DNA of 40,016 nt from JAAYHC01 sp964483175 (lineage in GTDB: Bacteria > Bacillota > UBA5301): contig CAZAAT010000012.1 of NCBI GenBank assembly GCA_964483175.1, positions 1 to 40,016 of the forward strand, read 5' to 3'. This document shows positions 14,933 to 22,981 of this stretch, in pieces (the stretch's first letter is position 1; every line of letters begins with the position of its first letter). The position numbers and the translations under genes were made by a program. The notes beneath the pieces are model-generated. The model worked only from the letters and a program-made list of their open reading frames with translations, had not been told where the DNA came from and did no database searches.

Positions 14933-16234
14933 CTAGAGTCCATCGAAACCCTGAGTATATTCAAATTCAACCCCGGCAATTTCTACCGTATCACCAGGCT
15001 CGACCCCTTCTTGGCGCAAACGATCAATAACCCCTCGTTTCAACAGAACATGGTAGAAATGGCGGAGCGACTCCGCGTTATCCAAGGCTGTCATCGCTAC
15101 GAGCCTTTCCAGTCCTCCACCGGTTACCAGGTATCCTTCACCCTGTCTCGTGACCACGAGCGGCTCCTCTTGTTCCGGTTTGAAGCGATACACGCCCTCT
15201 TCGGCCTCTTCAGCCGTACCAACAATGGGCTCCGGCTTAGGAATTCGCTTTAATTCTTCGACAACGTGGTCTAGCAATAACTCAAGACCTGTTCCCTCTT
15301 TGGCTGAGATCGGATAGACGGTATAACCGTTGGCTGCTGCTTTGCGGATGAAATCCGCGGCAATCTCAGCTGTGCCAGGGAGATCCATTTTATTAAGCGC
15401 GATCAGTTGACGTTTCTCTGCTAGCTCACTACTGTACGCCCGTAATTCCTCATTAATTTTCAAGAACCGTTCCCACGGATCAGAACCATCCGGCGAGGTT
15501 ACCTCTACCAGATGAATCAGCAGTCTTGTCCGTTCAATATGTTTGAGAAAACGATGGCCTAAGCCAAGACCTTCATGTGCTCCTTCGATCAGTCCGGGAA
15601 TATCAGCAACAACAAACGTTTCGCCCGCATGCGAAACCACTCCCAAATTGGGATAAAGCGTCGTAAACGGATAGTCCGCAATCTTCGGCTTGGCCCGTGA
15701 AATAGCACTGATCAAAGTAGATTTGCCGGCATTAGGAAATCCAGCCAGACCGATATCGGCTAACATCTTTAACTCCAGCTCAATCCAGCGTTCTTCTCCG
15801 GGTTCTCCCCGCTCAGCGAACTGAGGGGCCTTCAGGGCGCTAGTGGCAAAATGACTATTACCCCAACCACCCCGACCTCCCTTGGCGGCCAAAAATCGCA
15901 TCCCAGGTTCAACCAGATCAGCAAGGACCTGATTGGTTTCCGGATCACGTATGACAGTGCCAATCGGAACTTTAATTATCAGATCCGGAGCCGAGGCTCC
16001 TTGCTTGTTCGAACCCCCGCCGCGTTCACCTCGTTCGGCCCGGTAGTGTTTGGTGTATCTGAAATCTTCGAGAGTATTCAGAGAAGCATCAGCGACCAGC
16101 CAGATATCTCCGCCTTTACCCCCGTTACCCCCAGCCGGCCCTCCCCGTGGCACATACGGTTCACGGCGAAACGCAACAATACCGTCACCGCCGTCACCGC
16201 CTTTAACATGGATCTTTGCATAATCCAAAAACAT
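14933..16234 (-). CDS. obgE: Obg family GTPase (ribosome assembly, stress response)
   Basis: Essential GTPase that binds the large ribosomal subunit and, in sporulating species, influences Spo0A activation. The 433-residue protein shows the glycine-rich Obg fold (1-157, many GG pairs), a G domain with P-loop GFPNAGKST (165-173), switch DIPGLIEGA and specificity motif NKMD, and a C-terminal OCT domain of about 70 residues with a GVEPGDTVEIAGVEFEY ending. I chose the ATG at 16234 because GGAGG lies 8 nt upstream; the longer frame begins at a TTG inside that binding site. Two candidate promoters precede it, after the rpmA terminator. In Bacillus spo0B lies between rpmA and obg; it is absent here. 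Confidence 0.97.
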   Translation of the reverse strand: MFLDYAKIHVKGGDGGDGIVAFRREPYVPRGGPAGGNGGKGGDIWLVADASLNTLEDFRYTKHYRAERGERGGGSNKQGASAPDLIIKVPIGTVIRDPETNQVLADLVEPGMRFLAAKGGRGGWGNSHFATSALKAPQFAERGEPGEERWIELELKMLADIGLAGFPNAGKSTLISAISRAKPKIADYPFTTLYPNLGVVSHAGETFVVADIPGLIEGAHEGLGLGHRFLKHIERTRLLIHLVEVTSPDGSDPWERFLKINEELRAYSSELAEKRQLIALNKMDLPGTAEIAADFIRKAAANGYTVYPISAKEGTGLELLLDHVVEELKRIPKPEPIVGTAEEAEEGVYRFKPEQEEPLVVTRQGEGYLVTGGGLERLVAMTALDNAESLRHFYHVLLKRGVIDRLRQEGVEPGDTVEIAGVEFEYTQGFDGL

Positions 16235-16265
16235 GGTAATATCCTCCAAAACGACATTCGTTTAC

Positions 16266-16274
16266 ATTATATCA
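16266..16274 (-). promoter_or_regulatory. Proximal obgE promoter with extended -10
   Basis: TGATATAAT on the minus strand (16274-16266) is a TGn-extended consensus -10. It would start transcription near 16259, giving a leader of about 25 nt to the obgE ATG. No good -35 is visible, as is common for extended -10 promoters. Confidence 0.6.
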
Positions 16275-16320
16275 TGAGATCAAAATGAAGTTTATAGTCC
16301 TTACCGGTCATCTCAGCAGA

Positions 16321-16349
16321 ATTATATCCAATTAGCCGCATATAGTCGA
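16321..16349 (-). promoter_or_regulatory. Distal obgE promoter
   Basis: TCGACT (16349-16344), 17-nt spacer and perfect TATAAT (16326-16321) on the minus strand, 55 bp upstream of the proximal one. It lies just before the start codon of the candidate plus-strand small ORF, so the two would interfere if both were active. Confidence 0.5.
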
Positions 16350-16377
16350 GTAAATAGCCGCACTGGGGGGATACCAA

Positions 16378-16503
16378 ATGAATGATCTCCAAATAATCAG
16401 CCACGTTATAAAGTTGGCACTAGCCTGGTCAGCTTCGCTAGCGGCCTTAATAATACTAATCGACTACCTGATGGAAAGCTTCTCCGGCAAAACCAGAGGA
16501 TAG
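16378..16503 (+). CDS. Candidate 41-residue single-pass membrane protein
   Basis: ORF too short for usual gene finding, in a 336-bp gap between rpmA and obgE and on the opposite strand to both. It starts ATG-AAT-GAT with a GGGGGG ribosome binding site 7 nt upstream and ends TAG. Residues about 10-30 (VIKLALAWSASLAALIILIDY) form one convincing membrane helix, preceded by a short polar N-terminus and followed by a basic tail ending GKTRG. I recognise no family. No clear plus-strand promoter was found and the ORF faces the two obgE promoters. It may be a real microprotein or a chance ORF; the binding site, helix and charge pattern favour the former modestly. Confidence 0.45.
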   Translation: MNDLQIISHVIKLALAWSASLAALIILIDYLMESFSGKTRG

Positions 16504-16518
16504 TAGCCCGCAATCACG

Positions 16519-16546
16519 CAAAAAAGCCCCGGATTGCTCCGAGGCT
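16519..16546 (-). terminator. Intrinsic terminator of rplU-prp-rpmA
   Basis: Minus strand AGCCUCGGA, loop GCAA, UCCGGGGCU (16546-16525; contains one U-G pair), then six U residues. It lies 25 bp after the rpmA stop and separates that operon from obgE. Confidence 0.88.
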
Positions 16547-16570
16547 CGTAAAAAATAGGGCTACACACAA

Positions 16571-16861
16571 TTATATGGCGACATCAACCGCTTGAATATG
16601 GACAACCTTGGAATCCCTACCCTTGCGCTGAAACTGCACAATGCCGTCAGCTTTGGCATACAAGGTCATGTCCCTGCCCATGCCAACATTAAGACCGGGA
16701 TAAACTTTGGTACCGCGCTGACGCACGATAATACTACCCGCAGTCACAAACTGGCCATCATGGCTTTTCACGCCAAGCCGCTTGGAAATGCTGTCACGGC
16801 CGTTTTTTGAGCTACCAACACCTTTTTTACTAGCAAAAAACTGTAAATCAAAGCGAATCAT
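16571..16861 (-). CDS. rpmA: 50S ribosomal protein L27 (bL27), precursor form
   Basis: Large-subunit protein near the peptidyl transferase centre. The ATG at 16861 gives 96 residues beginning MIRFDLQFFASKKGVG. In many Firmicutes the LQFFA extension is removed by the Prp protease to expose the functional N-terminus at SKKG; here the extension is present and prp is the adjacent upstream gene. GAGGTG lies 7 nt upstream of this ATG. A longer frame to 16876 is not supported. The start overlaps the prp end by 14 bp. The remainder (SISKRLGVKSHDGQFV, GSIIVRQRGTKVYPG, GRDMTLYAKADGIV) is typical. Confidence 0.97.
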   Translation of the reverse strand: MIRFDLQFFASKKGVGSSKNGRDSISKRLGVKSHDGQFVTAGSIIVRQRGTKVYPGLNVGMGRDMTLYAKADGIVQFQRKGRDSKVVHIQAVDVAI

Positions 16862-17204
16862 CGGGAAACACCTCACTTTCTATAATATCCAGACTTCCCG
16901 GATAACGCTGGGCGATCTGCTCCAAACCAAGTCTTAACGTTCGTAATAAAGTTTCCGCCCGACACAAATCCTCATCACTACAGGCTTGTTCAACTACTCG
17001 TACCGCCAGCCAGCCATTCGCACCTTGCTGGACATTAACTCGCGACGCTAAAAACTCCGCCAGTCCATTGGCTATACCTAAGCTCAGTCCAGAAATCCCG
17101 GCACAGACAATGTCTTCGCCATGTGGTGCATATCCGGCATGACCGGAAAGGATAAACCCTTGAATAGGAAGCTTGCTCCCCTGTACGAACGTAGCCTTGA
17201 CCAT
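16848..17204 (-). CDS. prp: Ribosomal-processing cysteine protease Prp
   Basis: Cysteine protease (formerly YsxB/DUF464) that cleaves the N-terminal extension of ribosomal protein L27. The 118-residue product contains the catalytic dyad in GHAGYAPHGEDIVCAGIS: His22 and Cys34. The gene is between rplU and rpmA, its invariant place in Firmicutes. It overlaps rpmA by 14 bp, which suggests that protease and substrate are translationally linked. The L27 gene here encodes the matching LQFFA target, so the pair is consistent. Confidence 0.95.
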   Translation of the reverse strand: MVKATFVQGSKLPIQGFILSGHAGYAPHGEDIVCAGISGLSLGIANGLAEFLASRVNVQQGANGWLAVRVVEQACSDEDLCRAETLLRTLRLGLEQIAQRYPGSLDIIESEVFPDDSL

Positions 17205-17205
17205 G

Positions 17206-17517
17206 CTAGCCCTCGATCTCTTGAATCATCAGTTTGGTAAAGGGCTGACGATGACCCTGCCGACGACGGTAGTTCTTTTTCGCCTTGAACTTGAAGACCA
17301 AAATCTTTTTGGCCTTGCCATGGCTTAACACCTTAGCAGTTACCTTAGCTCCATCAACGAGCGGCGTCCCGACCTTGAGATCCGTGCCGTCATTAACCAA
17401 GAGTACCTTATCCAGAGCTACTTCGCTGCCCGCCTCAGCATCTAATTTCTCTACGGTAATTACGTCACCTTTAGAAACCTTGTACTGTTTCCCACCTGTC
17501 TCTACTATTGCATACAT
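17206..17517 (-). CDS. rplU: 50S ribosomal protein L21 (bL21)
   Basis: Large-subunit protein of 103 residues, normal length. It begins MYAIVETGGKQYKVSKGDVI and ends KNYRRRQGHRQPFTKLMI, the diagnostic L21 signature. It has a strong GGAGG ribosome binding site and is first in the rplU-prp-rpmA operon, with a promoter inside the end of rng and a probable L21 autoregulatory leader. Confidence 0.98.
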   Translation of the reverse strand: MYAIVETGGKQYKVSKGDVITVEKLDAEAGSEVALDKVLLVNDGTDLKVGTPLVDGAKVTAKVLSHGKAKKILVFKFKAKKNYRRRQGHRQPFTKLMIQEIEG

Positions 17518-17612
17518 TAGAATTGCACCTCCTCTACGTGAGACTCGCCGAAAAACAGGTAGCCGATTGGCTTTTCAAACCCGTTTCGTGCGGTTGGGCG
17601 CATTACACATGC
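17518..17612 (-). ncRNA. Probable ribosomal protein L21 leader RNA
   Basis: The roughly 95-nt leader of rplU contains AACCG/CGGGTT and AGCC-AATC-GGCT stem-loops, and CTAC/GTAG which brackets a GTTTTTCGGCGAGTC loop just before the GGAGG site. The run CCCAACCGCAC..GGGTTTGAAAAGCC, together with GAGTCTCACGTAGAGGAGG, looks like the L21 leader family I know from Firmicutes. Assignment is by eye and not by covariance model. Confidence 0.55.
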
Positions 17613-17616
17613 TCAA

Positions 17617-19380
17617 TTATTCTATCATAGCGGCTATTCTAGTGTCAACTTCACCAATAGAACTGGTTCCGCCAAGCACTTGGACAACTTTTCCTTTGGC
17701 ATAGGTGCGAAAAGCTCGATTAATTTCAAGCTCAACCACTTTTCCTACGAGATCGCCGCCGTTTAACACATCGATTACATATCCCTCAACCCGCGCTATA
17801 CCATCTTTAGGATTCGTCACATGCGGCTCTTCTACCAACACTTGAATTCGCTGTCCCTCTCTAACTGGGACTGCTTTGTTTTTGATTTCTTCAACCGTGC
17901 CAGCCACAATCTGCGCGTCAGTAAGATGTAACGCCTGATTACCCTTGATAAAGATTGTTCGGCCTGAGACCTCTTCTAGCCTTTTGAGGTTGGCACCCCC
18001 CGAACCGATCAGCAATGCTGCTACAGCAGGATGGGCATTGACCAAAATCGCTTCAATGCCATCATTATTGGCCAGCATGCTCAGCAAGCGGCGTTCGGTG
18101 TTGATGGCAACCGTCTCCTCTGATAAAACACGTCCGACGCCCTCACAATATGGACAAGGTTTTTGCAGGGTCTCATCCAAATCCCGTTTGACTTTTTTGC
18201 GGGTGATTTCGACCAGGCCCAGCTGGGTAAAGCCGACGATGTTAGTCTTGACTCGATCCCGCTTAATCTCTTCTTGCAATAGGTTGATAACCTTCTCGCG
18301 ATCCTCATCACTTTCCATATCAATAAAATCCACAATAATTATCCCGGCCATATTGCGCAAGCGCAACTGACGGGCAATCTCTTTGGCTGCTTCTAAATTG
18401 GTCTTGAGCACAGTATCCGATAATTTGTTGGTATTACCGATGTATTTGCCGGTATTAACATCGATAATCACCATCGCCTCGGTTTCGTCGATAACCAAAT
18501 ACCCACCACAATCCAGCCAAACTCGACGTTTCAGGGCCTTGTCAATCTGTGATTCAATTTCGTAATAATCAAAAATTTGGATGTTCGATTGATAGTAACT
18601 GACTTTTTTGCGGAGCTTTGGAGAAAGATTCCCCAGCATCTCCCTGATTCGCTCATACTCAGACCGCGAATCCACAACCAAACGATTAATATCTTCACTC
18701 AAATGATCCCGCACAATCTGGCTGACCAGATCATAATCTTTGTGTAATAATGCGGGTGCTCGCACAGCTCCGGCTTTCTTTTGGATCTTATCCCACAGCT
18801 TCACGAGGTATTTCATATCTCGTTTTAAATTTTTCTCAACTTGGCCTTCAGCTGCAGTTCGAACGATTACTCCCATATTTTTAGGCTTTGCCTTTTCAGC
18901 GATTTTGCGTAAACGTTCTCGTTCGGCGGGGTCTTCAATGCGCCTAGATACACCGACATAATTAACCGACGGCATCAGAACCAAAAAACGCCCGGGCAAA
19001 GTCAGACCGGTTACCACTCGGGCACCCTTGGTCCCAATCGGTTCTTTAGTGATCTGGACGACGACCTCCTGACCGACTTTAAGGACATCATTGATTTTCG
19101 GCCTGCGCCTTTTCTGCTGGCTAATCTCATCTGGAATCTCCTCATCGCTATAGCCCACTAAGGCATCCTCAACATATAAAAAGGCATTGCGCTCGAGGCC
19201 AATATTGACAAAAGCTGCCTGCATACCGGGGAGTACATTTTCAACCCGGCCCTTATAGATATTTCCGGCAACCCGTTCATTAAAAGTTCGCTCGATGAAC
19301 AGCTCCATTAACCGACCTTCTTCAACAAACGCAGCCCTTTTTTCACTATGGGATACGTTGATAATAATGTCTGTCTGCAT
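17617..19380 (-). CDS. rng: Ribonuclease G/E family endoribonuclease
   Basis: Single-strand-specific endoribonuclease for rRNA and mRNA processing. From the ATG at 19380 (AAAGGAGGTGAGCAG upstream) it has 587 residues, the size of RNase G rather than RNase E. An S1 RNA-binding domain spans about 35-115 (AGNIYKGRVENVLPGMQAAF). Metal-binding aspartates are Asp307 in IIDVNTG and Asp351 in DFIDM. The zinc-link CPYC is at 409-412. A C-terminal extension of about 170 residues after the zinc-link includes KH- or TRAM-like segments (VNAHPAVAALLIGSGGANLKRLEE and ARVEGYVIDVLNGG), as in other Clostridial members. It is upstream of rplU, as in many Peptococcaceae. The longer frame starting 18 bp earlier lacks support. 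Confidence 0.95.
   Translation of the reverse strand: MQTDIIINVSHSEKRAAFVEEGRLMELFIERTFNERVAGNIYKGRVENVLPGMQAAFVNIGLERNAFLYVEDALVGYSDEEIPDEISQQKRRRPKINDVLKVGQEVVVQITKEPIGTKGARVVTGLTLPGRFLVLMPSVNYVGVSRRIEDPAERERLRKIAEKAKPKNMGVIVRTAAEGQVEKNLKRDMKYLVKLWDKIQKKAGAVRAPALLHKDYDLVSQIVRDHLSEDINRLVVDSRSEYERIREMLGNLSPKLRKKVSYYQSNIQIFDYYEIESQIDKALKRRVWLDCGGYLVIDETEAMVIIDVNTGKYIGNTNKLSDTVLKTNLEAAKEIARQLRLRNMAGIIIVDFIDMESDEDREKVINLLQEEIKRDRVKTNIVGFTQLGLVEITRKKVKRDLDETLQKPCPYCEGVGRVLSEETVAINTERRLLSMLANNDGIEAILVNAHPAVAALLIGSGGANLKRLEEVSGRTIFIKGNQALHLTDAQIVAGTVEEIKNKAVPVREGQRIQVLVEEPHVTNPKDGIARVEGYVIDVLNGGDLVGKVVELEINRAFRTYAKGKVVQVLGGTSSIGEVDTRIAAMIE
17619..17648 (-). promoter_or_regulatory. Sigma-A promoter of rplU-prp-rpmA
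   Basis: TTGACA (17648-17643), 18-nt spacer, TAGAAT (17624-17619) on the minus strand. The whole element lies within the last codons of rng, so the ribosomal operon can be transcribed independently of rng. Confidence 0.7.
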
Positions 19381-19412
19381 CTGCTCACCTCCTTTCAAAC
19401 GTTGATTGTATC

Positions 19413-20093
19413 TTAGTTATTAAATAACTTAACTCCATTTTCGGTTGTCAGTTCGGTACGCTCTACCAGCACCCCCGGGGTGGATAAATCCAAATTAAAC
19501 AGGCCTAGCACTTCACGTGGATTGGTCGCACCATCTGAGCCGATCCGTAAGGAAAACTCTAAGGCAGCAACTGGCCCGTCCAAATTGGCCGAGAGATTTA
19601 ATAGATACGGTCTGATCTCAACCCGGCGGGTTTTACCCTTTTTCTGGCGCGTAACAATAATTGAGTCTCTTTCCAGTATATCGCCTGTCTTTGCCGGCAG
19701 TGTATTAGCTTCGGGCACGAGTTGCAGATCCACCCTCACCAGATAGCTCGCGCGATCAATTAGTGCAGTTAATGCGGGCTGACCGGTTGGAACAGCGGCG
19801 GTTCGCAGAACTTGACATTCCGCGGGTAGCACTCTGTTTAAACGAGACTGAACCTCGGAAGGTAAGAGTGGTGTGGAAAAGAAAAAATCGACCAGTTCCA
19901 CGCGGCTAATGATCCCTAGGGCCAGCGCCGGGCCATAGGCAATTTTTGGCATCGGATGAAACCCTTCAGAATAGGCGATAGGCAACTCTGCCCTGTTCAC
20001 CGCTCGTTCCATTACCCTAGTGAGATCTAGATGAGATATGAACCGTAAATCTCCCACCTTGGTATACTGGGCTCTTACTCGCAAAGCTTCCAC
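19413..20093 (-). CDS. TIGR03936/DUF2344 radical SAM-associated protein
   Basis: Protein of 226 residues of the DUF2344 family, found beside or fused to the TIGR03960 radical SAM enzyme. Diagnostic segments are VRAQYTKVGDLRFISHLDLTRVMERA near the N-terminus and PIAYSEGFHPMPKIAYGPALALGI. No cysteine motif is present. It follows the radical SAM gene by 3 bp and precedes rng by 32 bp, so the three are probably one transcript. The linkage with RNase G and ribosomal genes hints at RNA or ribosome modification, but no activity is established to my knowledge. Confidence 0.88.
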   Translation of the reverse strand: MEALRVRAQYTKVGDLRFISHLDLTRVMERAVNRAELPIAYSEGFHPMPKIAYGPALALGIISRVELVDFFFSTPLLPSEVQSRLNRVLPAECQVLRTAAVPTGQPALTALIDRASYLVRVDLQLVPEANTLPAKTGDILERDSIIVTRQKKGKTRRVEIRPYLLNLSANLDGPVAALEFSLRIGSDGATNPREVLGLFNLDLSTPGVLVERTELTTENGVKLFNN

Positions 20094-20096
20094 AAA

Positions 20097-21989
20097 CTAT
20101 CCCCCAAACAAACCGGAGCCACGGTAACGAAGACGATTAGCCACTTTTAGCCCCGGACAAACGCCACAATCTTCACAGAGCTCGCGACAATCTGCGGTAC
20201 TCTGGCCTTCTAACGCCTTAGCAGCTTCACGAGCTAAATATTCCTTGCTAACCCCGCTATCAATGATCTCCCAAGGCAGCAGCTCAGTGGATTGACGCGC
20301 CCGGTTAGCATAAAAGAACGGATCAATTCCGCTTTCTTGAAAAGCCTCTTCCCAACGCGTCACCGAGAAGAACTCGCTCCAACCCTCCAACTTAGCACCG
20401 AGATGCCAAGCCTCAAAAATCGCCCCGGCCACTCTGCGGTCGCCTCTGGCTAGTACTCCTTCGATGAAACTCACTTCAACATCGTGGTATTTCAGCGTTA
20501 GACCGCGTGACTTTTTAAAGAGACTTTCTAGGTAGCGCTGCTTACGGCGCAGCTCTTCCCGGGTATCTTGAGCAAACCACTGGAATGGAGTGTGAGCTTT
20601 AGGCACAAAAGAAGAAACGCTTACGGTCACCGTGACCCTCTTGCCGGCACCAGTCTGACGTCTAACGCTCTCTCCTAACTCAGCAACTTTCTTCGCCAAC
20701 AAATAAATCCCTTCGAGGTCTTCGTCGGTCTCCGTGGGCAAACCAATCATAAAATAAAGTTTAACCGTGTGCCAACCTGCCCTGAAGGCCGCCTCTGTTG
20801 TCCGCAACAGATCCTCTTCGGTGACATTTTTGTTAATTACGTCTCTTAATCGAGCAGTACCGGCTTCAGGAGCAAAAGTCAAGCCGGTCTTGCGGATGGA
20901 TTGAATCTGCTCAGCCAACTCAACCGCAAAAGTATCAATTCGTAGTGATGGCAAGGATAAAGCTATTCCCCGCTCTTTTAATTTCGGCAGTAACTCTTCG
21001 ACCAGGCGTGTAAGGCCCGTGTAATCGCCGCTACTTAAGGAGACCAAAGATAATTCATCATATCCGGTAGCCACGACAATAGCCTGAGCGAGGTCAAGTA
21101 ATTTATCGACACTCCGTTCTCGTACCGGCCGGTAAATCATCCCGGCCTGGCAAAAGCGGCACCCTCGGGCACAGCCGCGAAAGACCTCCAACATTGCCCG
21201 ATCGTGAACCGTCTCCAAATATGGCACGATAAACTGTTTGGGAAAATAAGCGGTGTCCAGATCTTTGATAACCTGTTTTTTAATGGGGAAAGGGGCTTGG
21301 TCATGGATCTCCCAGCGGCTTAGGCTGCCATCTGTAGCATAAACAGGCTCGTATAAAGTCGGCACATAAACTCCGGGCAACTCAGCCAAGGCTCTTAACC
21401 GCTCAAACTTGCTCAAGTGCTTACTTTGGCGGAGTTTGCGATATTCGGCCACTAACTTCGGAAATACCTCTTCGGCCTCGCCGATGACAAATAGATCGAT
21501 AAATGGTGCTATTGGCTCCGGGTTGAATGCACATGGCCCGCCGGCAATCACCAACGGATCATCCTCATGGCGGTCGGCCGAGAATACAGCTAACTCTGCC
21601 AAATCTAGCATATCCAGGATTGTCGTGAAACTTAGTTCGTACTGGAGGGTAAACCCGATAATATCAAAATCTTTGAGCTGACGGGAACTCTCAAGAGAAA
21701 AAAGAGGCACGCCCCGCCTCGCTAATGCCTCTTGCATATCCGGCCAGGGTGCATACACCCTTTCAGCCAAGACATGTGCCTCCTGGTTCAACAAATGATA
21801 GAGGATTTTCAATCCTAAGTGGCTCATGCCTACCTCGTAGACATCCGGAAAGGCCAACGCCACCTTGACCGTCTCCTCGGTCCATTCTTTATGAACCGAG
21901 TTCAACTCATTACCAAGATACCGTGCCGGTTTACTTACTGTTACCAAAATCTCATCTCTGAGTACTGACCGAATTTTGTCAGGTTGCAT
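20097..21989 (-). CDS. TIGR03960 radical SAM protein with B12-binding-like N-terminus
   Basis: Large radical SAM protein, 630 residues. The N-terminal part (about 1-230) has the Rossmann-like pattern of B12-binding radical SAM proteins (VALAFPDVYEVGMSHLGLKIL). The radical SAM core starts with Cys273, Cys277 and Cys280 in RGCARGCRFCQAG. The C-terminus has a cysteine cluster CRELCEDCGVC that could carry another Fe-S centre. It belongs with the following DUF2344 gene. The substrate is unknown to me. The start ATG has GGAG upstream. A 101-bp gap separates it from spoIVFB. Confidence 0.9.
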   Translation of the reverse strand: MQPDKIRSVLRDEILVTVSKPARYLGNELNSVHKEWTEETVKVALAFPDVYEVGMSHLGLKILYHLLNQEAHVLAERVYAPWPDMQEALARRGVPLFSLESSRQLKDFDIIGFTLQYELSFTTILDMLDLAELAVFSADRHEDDPLVIAGGPCAFNPEPIAPFIDLFVIGEAEEVFPKLVAEYRKLRQSKHLSKFERLRALAELPGVYVPTLYEPVYATDGSLSRWEIHDQAPFPIKKQVIKDLDTAYFPKQFIVPYLETVHDRAMLEVFRGCARGCRFCQAGMIYRPVRERSVDKLLDLAQAIVVATGYDELSLVSLSSGDYTGLTRLVEELLPKLKERGIALSLPSLRIDTFAVELAEQIQSIRKTGLTFAPEAGTARLRDVINKNVTEEDLLRTTEAAFRAGWHTVKLYFMIGLPTETDEDLEGIYLLAKKVAELGESVRRQTGAGKRVTVTVSVSSFVPKAHTPFQWFAQDTREELRRKQRYLESLFKKSRGLTLKYHDVEVSFIEGVLARGDRRVAGAIFEAWHLGAKLEGWSEFFSVTRWEEAFQESGIDPFFYANRARQSTELLPWEIIDSGVSKEYLAREAAKALEGQSTADCRELCEDCGVCPGLKVANRLRYRGSGLFGG

Positions 21990-22090
21990 CTATGATATCT
22001 CCATCCCTGGTGTTAACCTAAACTTATTATGCAGTTGGGGAAGTATGGATTATTCCCTAAACTATGGTGTCTATATTCGCTTTTCAGATA

Positions 22091-22981
22091 CTATTCCCTT
22101 CCCAAGGGATGTATCGGCAAGTCAGCCAAAGGGGTGTCTATGCCGTGGTTTAGCATCGCCTCAATCACCTCTAACTCCGTAACATATCCTAATAACTCCT
22201 TGTTATTACCGAGCAAATAGACTAAATGGTAGCGCTGAGGCAAAAAATGGCGTACCACCTCTTTAACCGGCATTTTGTAGCAGCACAAAATTGATTCGAT
22301 CGGGCGAGGCCCGCGATTACCCAGCTCAGCCCGGCGCCGGGTAATATAGCGAACAAATAAGTAGCGGCTATAAAACTCTTCCTTTTTTGCCGCGAACCAT
22401 AAAAAAACACCCGCCACGGGAATGCTGATATTACCTTTTCCAAGATAAAAGAGGAATGTGCCACCGCAGATCAGTACTCCAGCGAAAACTCGGGCCAAGA
22501 TCAGAGCGATTTGCGTAGCTCGCCGGTAGCCAAGCGACCCGGAGAGATAGGCTCGCAGTATCCTTCCGCCATCAAGCGGCAAAGCCGGCAAGAGATTTAC
22601 TGCAGCCAAGGTAAGATTACCAAAAATCCCGTAAACCAGTATTTCAGGATACAGCGGCCAATTATTCTGGATTACCCAGCAAATTGCTGCCAGAAGCAAA
22701 CTTGCTACAGGGCCAGCCCTGGCGATAGTTTTTTCTACGTCCGGGTCAAGCGCACCTAGCTCCTCTATTCTGGCGACCCCGCCAAAAGGAAGTAATTCGA
22801 TCTCCACAGCACGCAGGCCATGACCGCGAGCCACCAAGGAATGAGCGAGCTCGTGAATCAGCACGGAAACAAACAGCACGAGCGACTGCGGCAGTAATCC
22901 TAACACGGCAAGTACCAACAAAGTTGCAACAAACCAAAAATTAATCTTTAACGGAACTCCTAGTAGCGACCCTACTCTCAC
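22091..22981 (-). CDS. spoIVFB: SpoIVFB-type M50 site-2 protease (pro-sigma-K processing)
   Basis: Polytopic membrane metalloprotease of 296 residues. The zinc site is HELAH (43-47), and the third ligand is Asp137 in LPALPLDGGR. Several hydrophobic segments span about 14-200. The C-terminal 80 residues (RPIESILCCYKMPVKEVV to TELEVIEAML) look like a CBS-type domain, as in SpoIVFB, which responds to ATP. In Bacillus it cleaves pro-sigma-K in the mother cell. The location downstream of spoIVFA and in the mre-min-rod-rplU neighbourhood matches the Bacillus order. The start overlaps spoIVFA by 4 bp. Confidence 0.9.
   Translation of the reverse strand: MRVGSLLGVPLKINFWFVATLLVLAVLGLLPQSLVLFVSVLIHELAHSLVARGHGLRAVEIELLPFGGVARIEELGALDPDVEKTIARAGPVASLLLAAICWVIQNNWPLYPEILVYGIFGNLTLAAVNLLPALPLDGGRILRAYLSGSLGYRRATQIALILARVFAGVLICGGTFLFYLGKGNISIPVAGVFLWFAAKKEEFYSRYLFVRYITRRRAELGNRGPRPIESILCCYKMPVKEVVRHFLPQRYHLVYLLGNNKELLGYVTELEVIEAMLNHGIDTPLADLPIHPLGRE

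Noticed and set aside
16571..17517. LQFFA extension of L27 as a novelty
   Set aside because: Prp-cleaved L27 extensions are established in Firmicutes; the prp gene here fits that known system.
21976..22182. Plus-strand ORFs between the radical SAM gene and spoIVFB
   Set aside because: They overlap the true genes at both ends, and lack a binding site or recognisable content.
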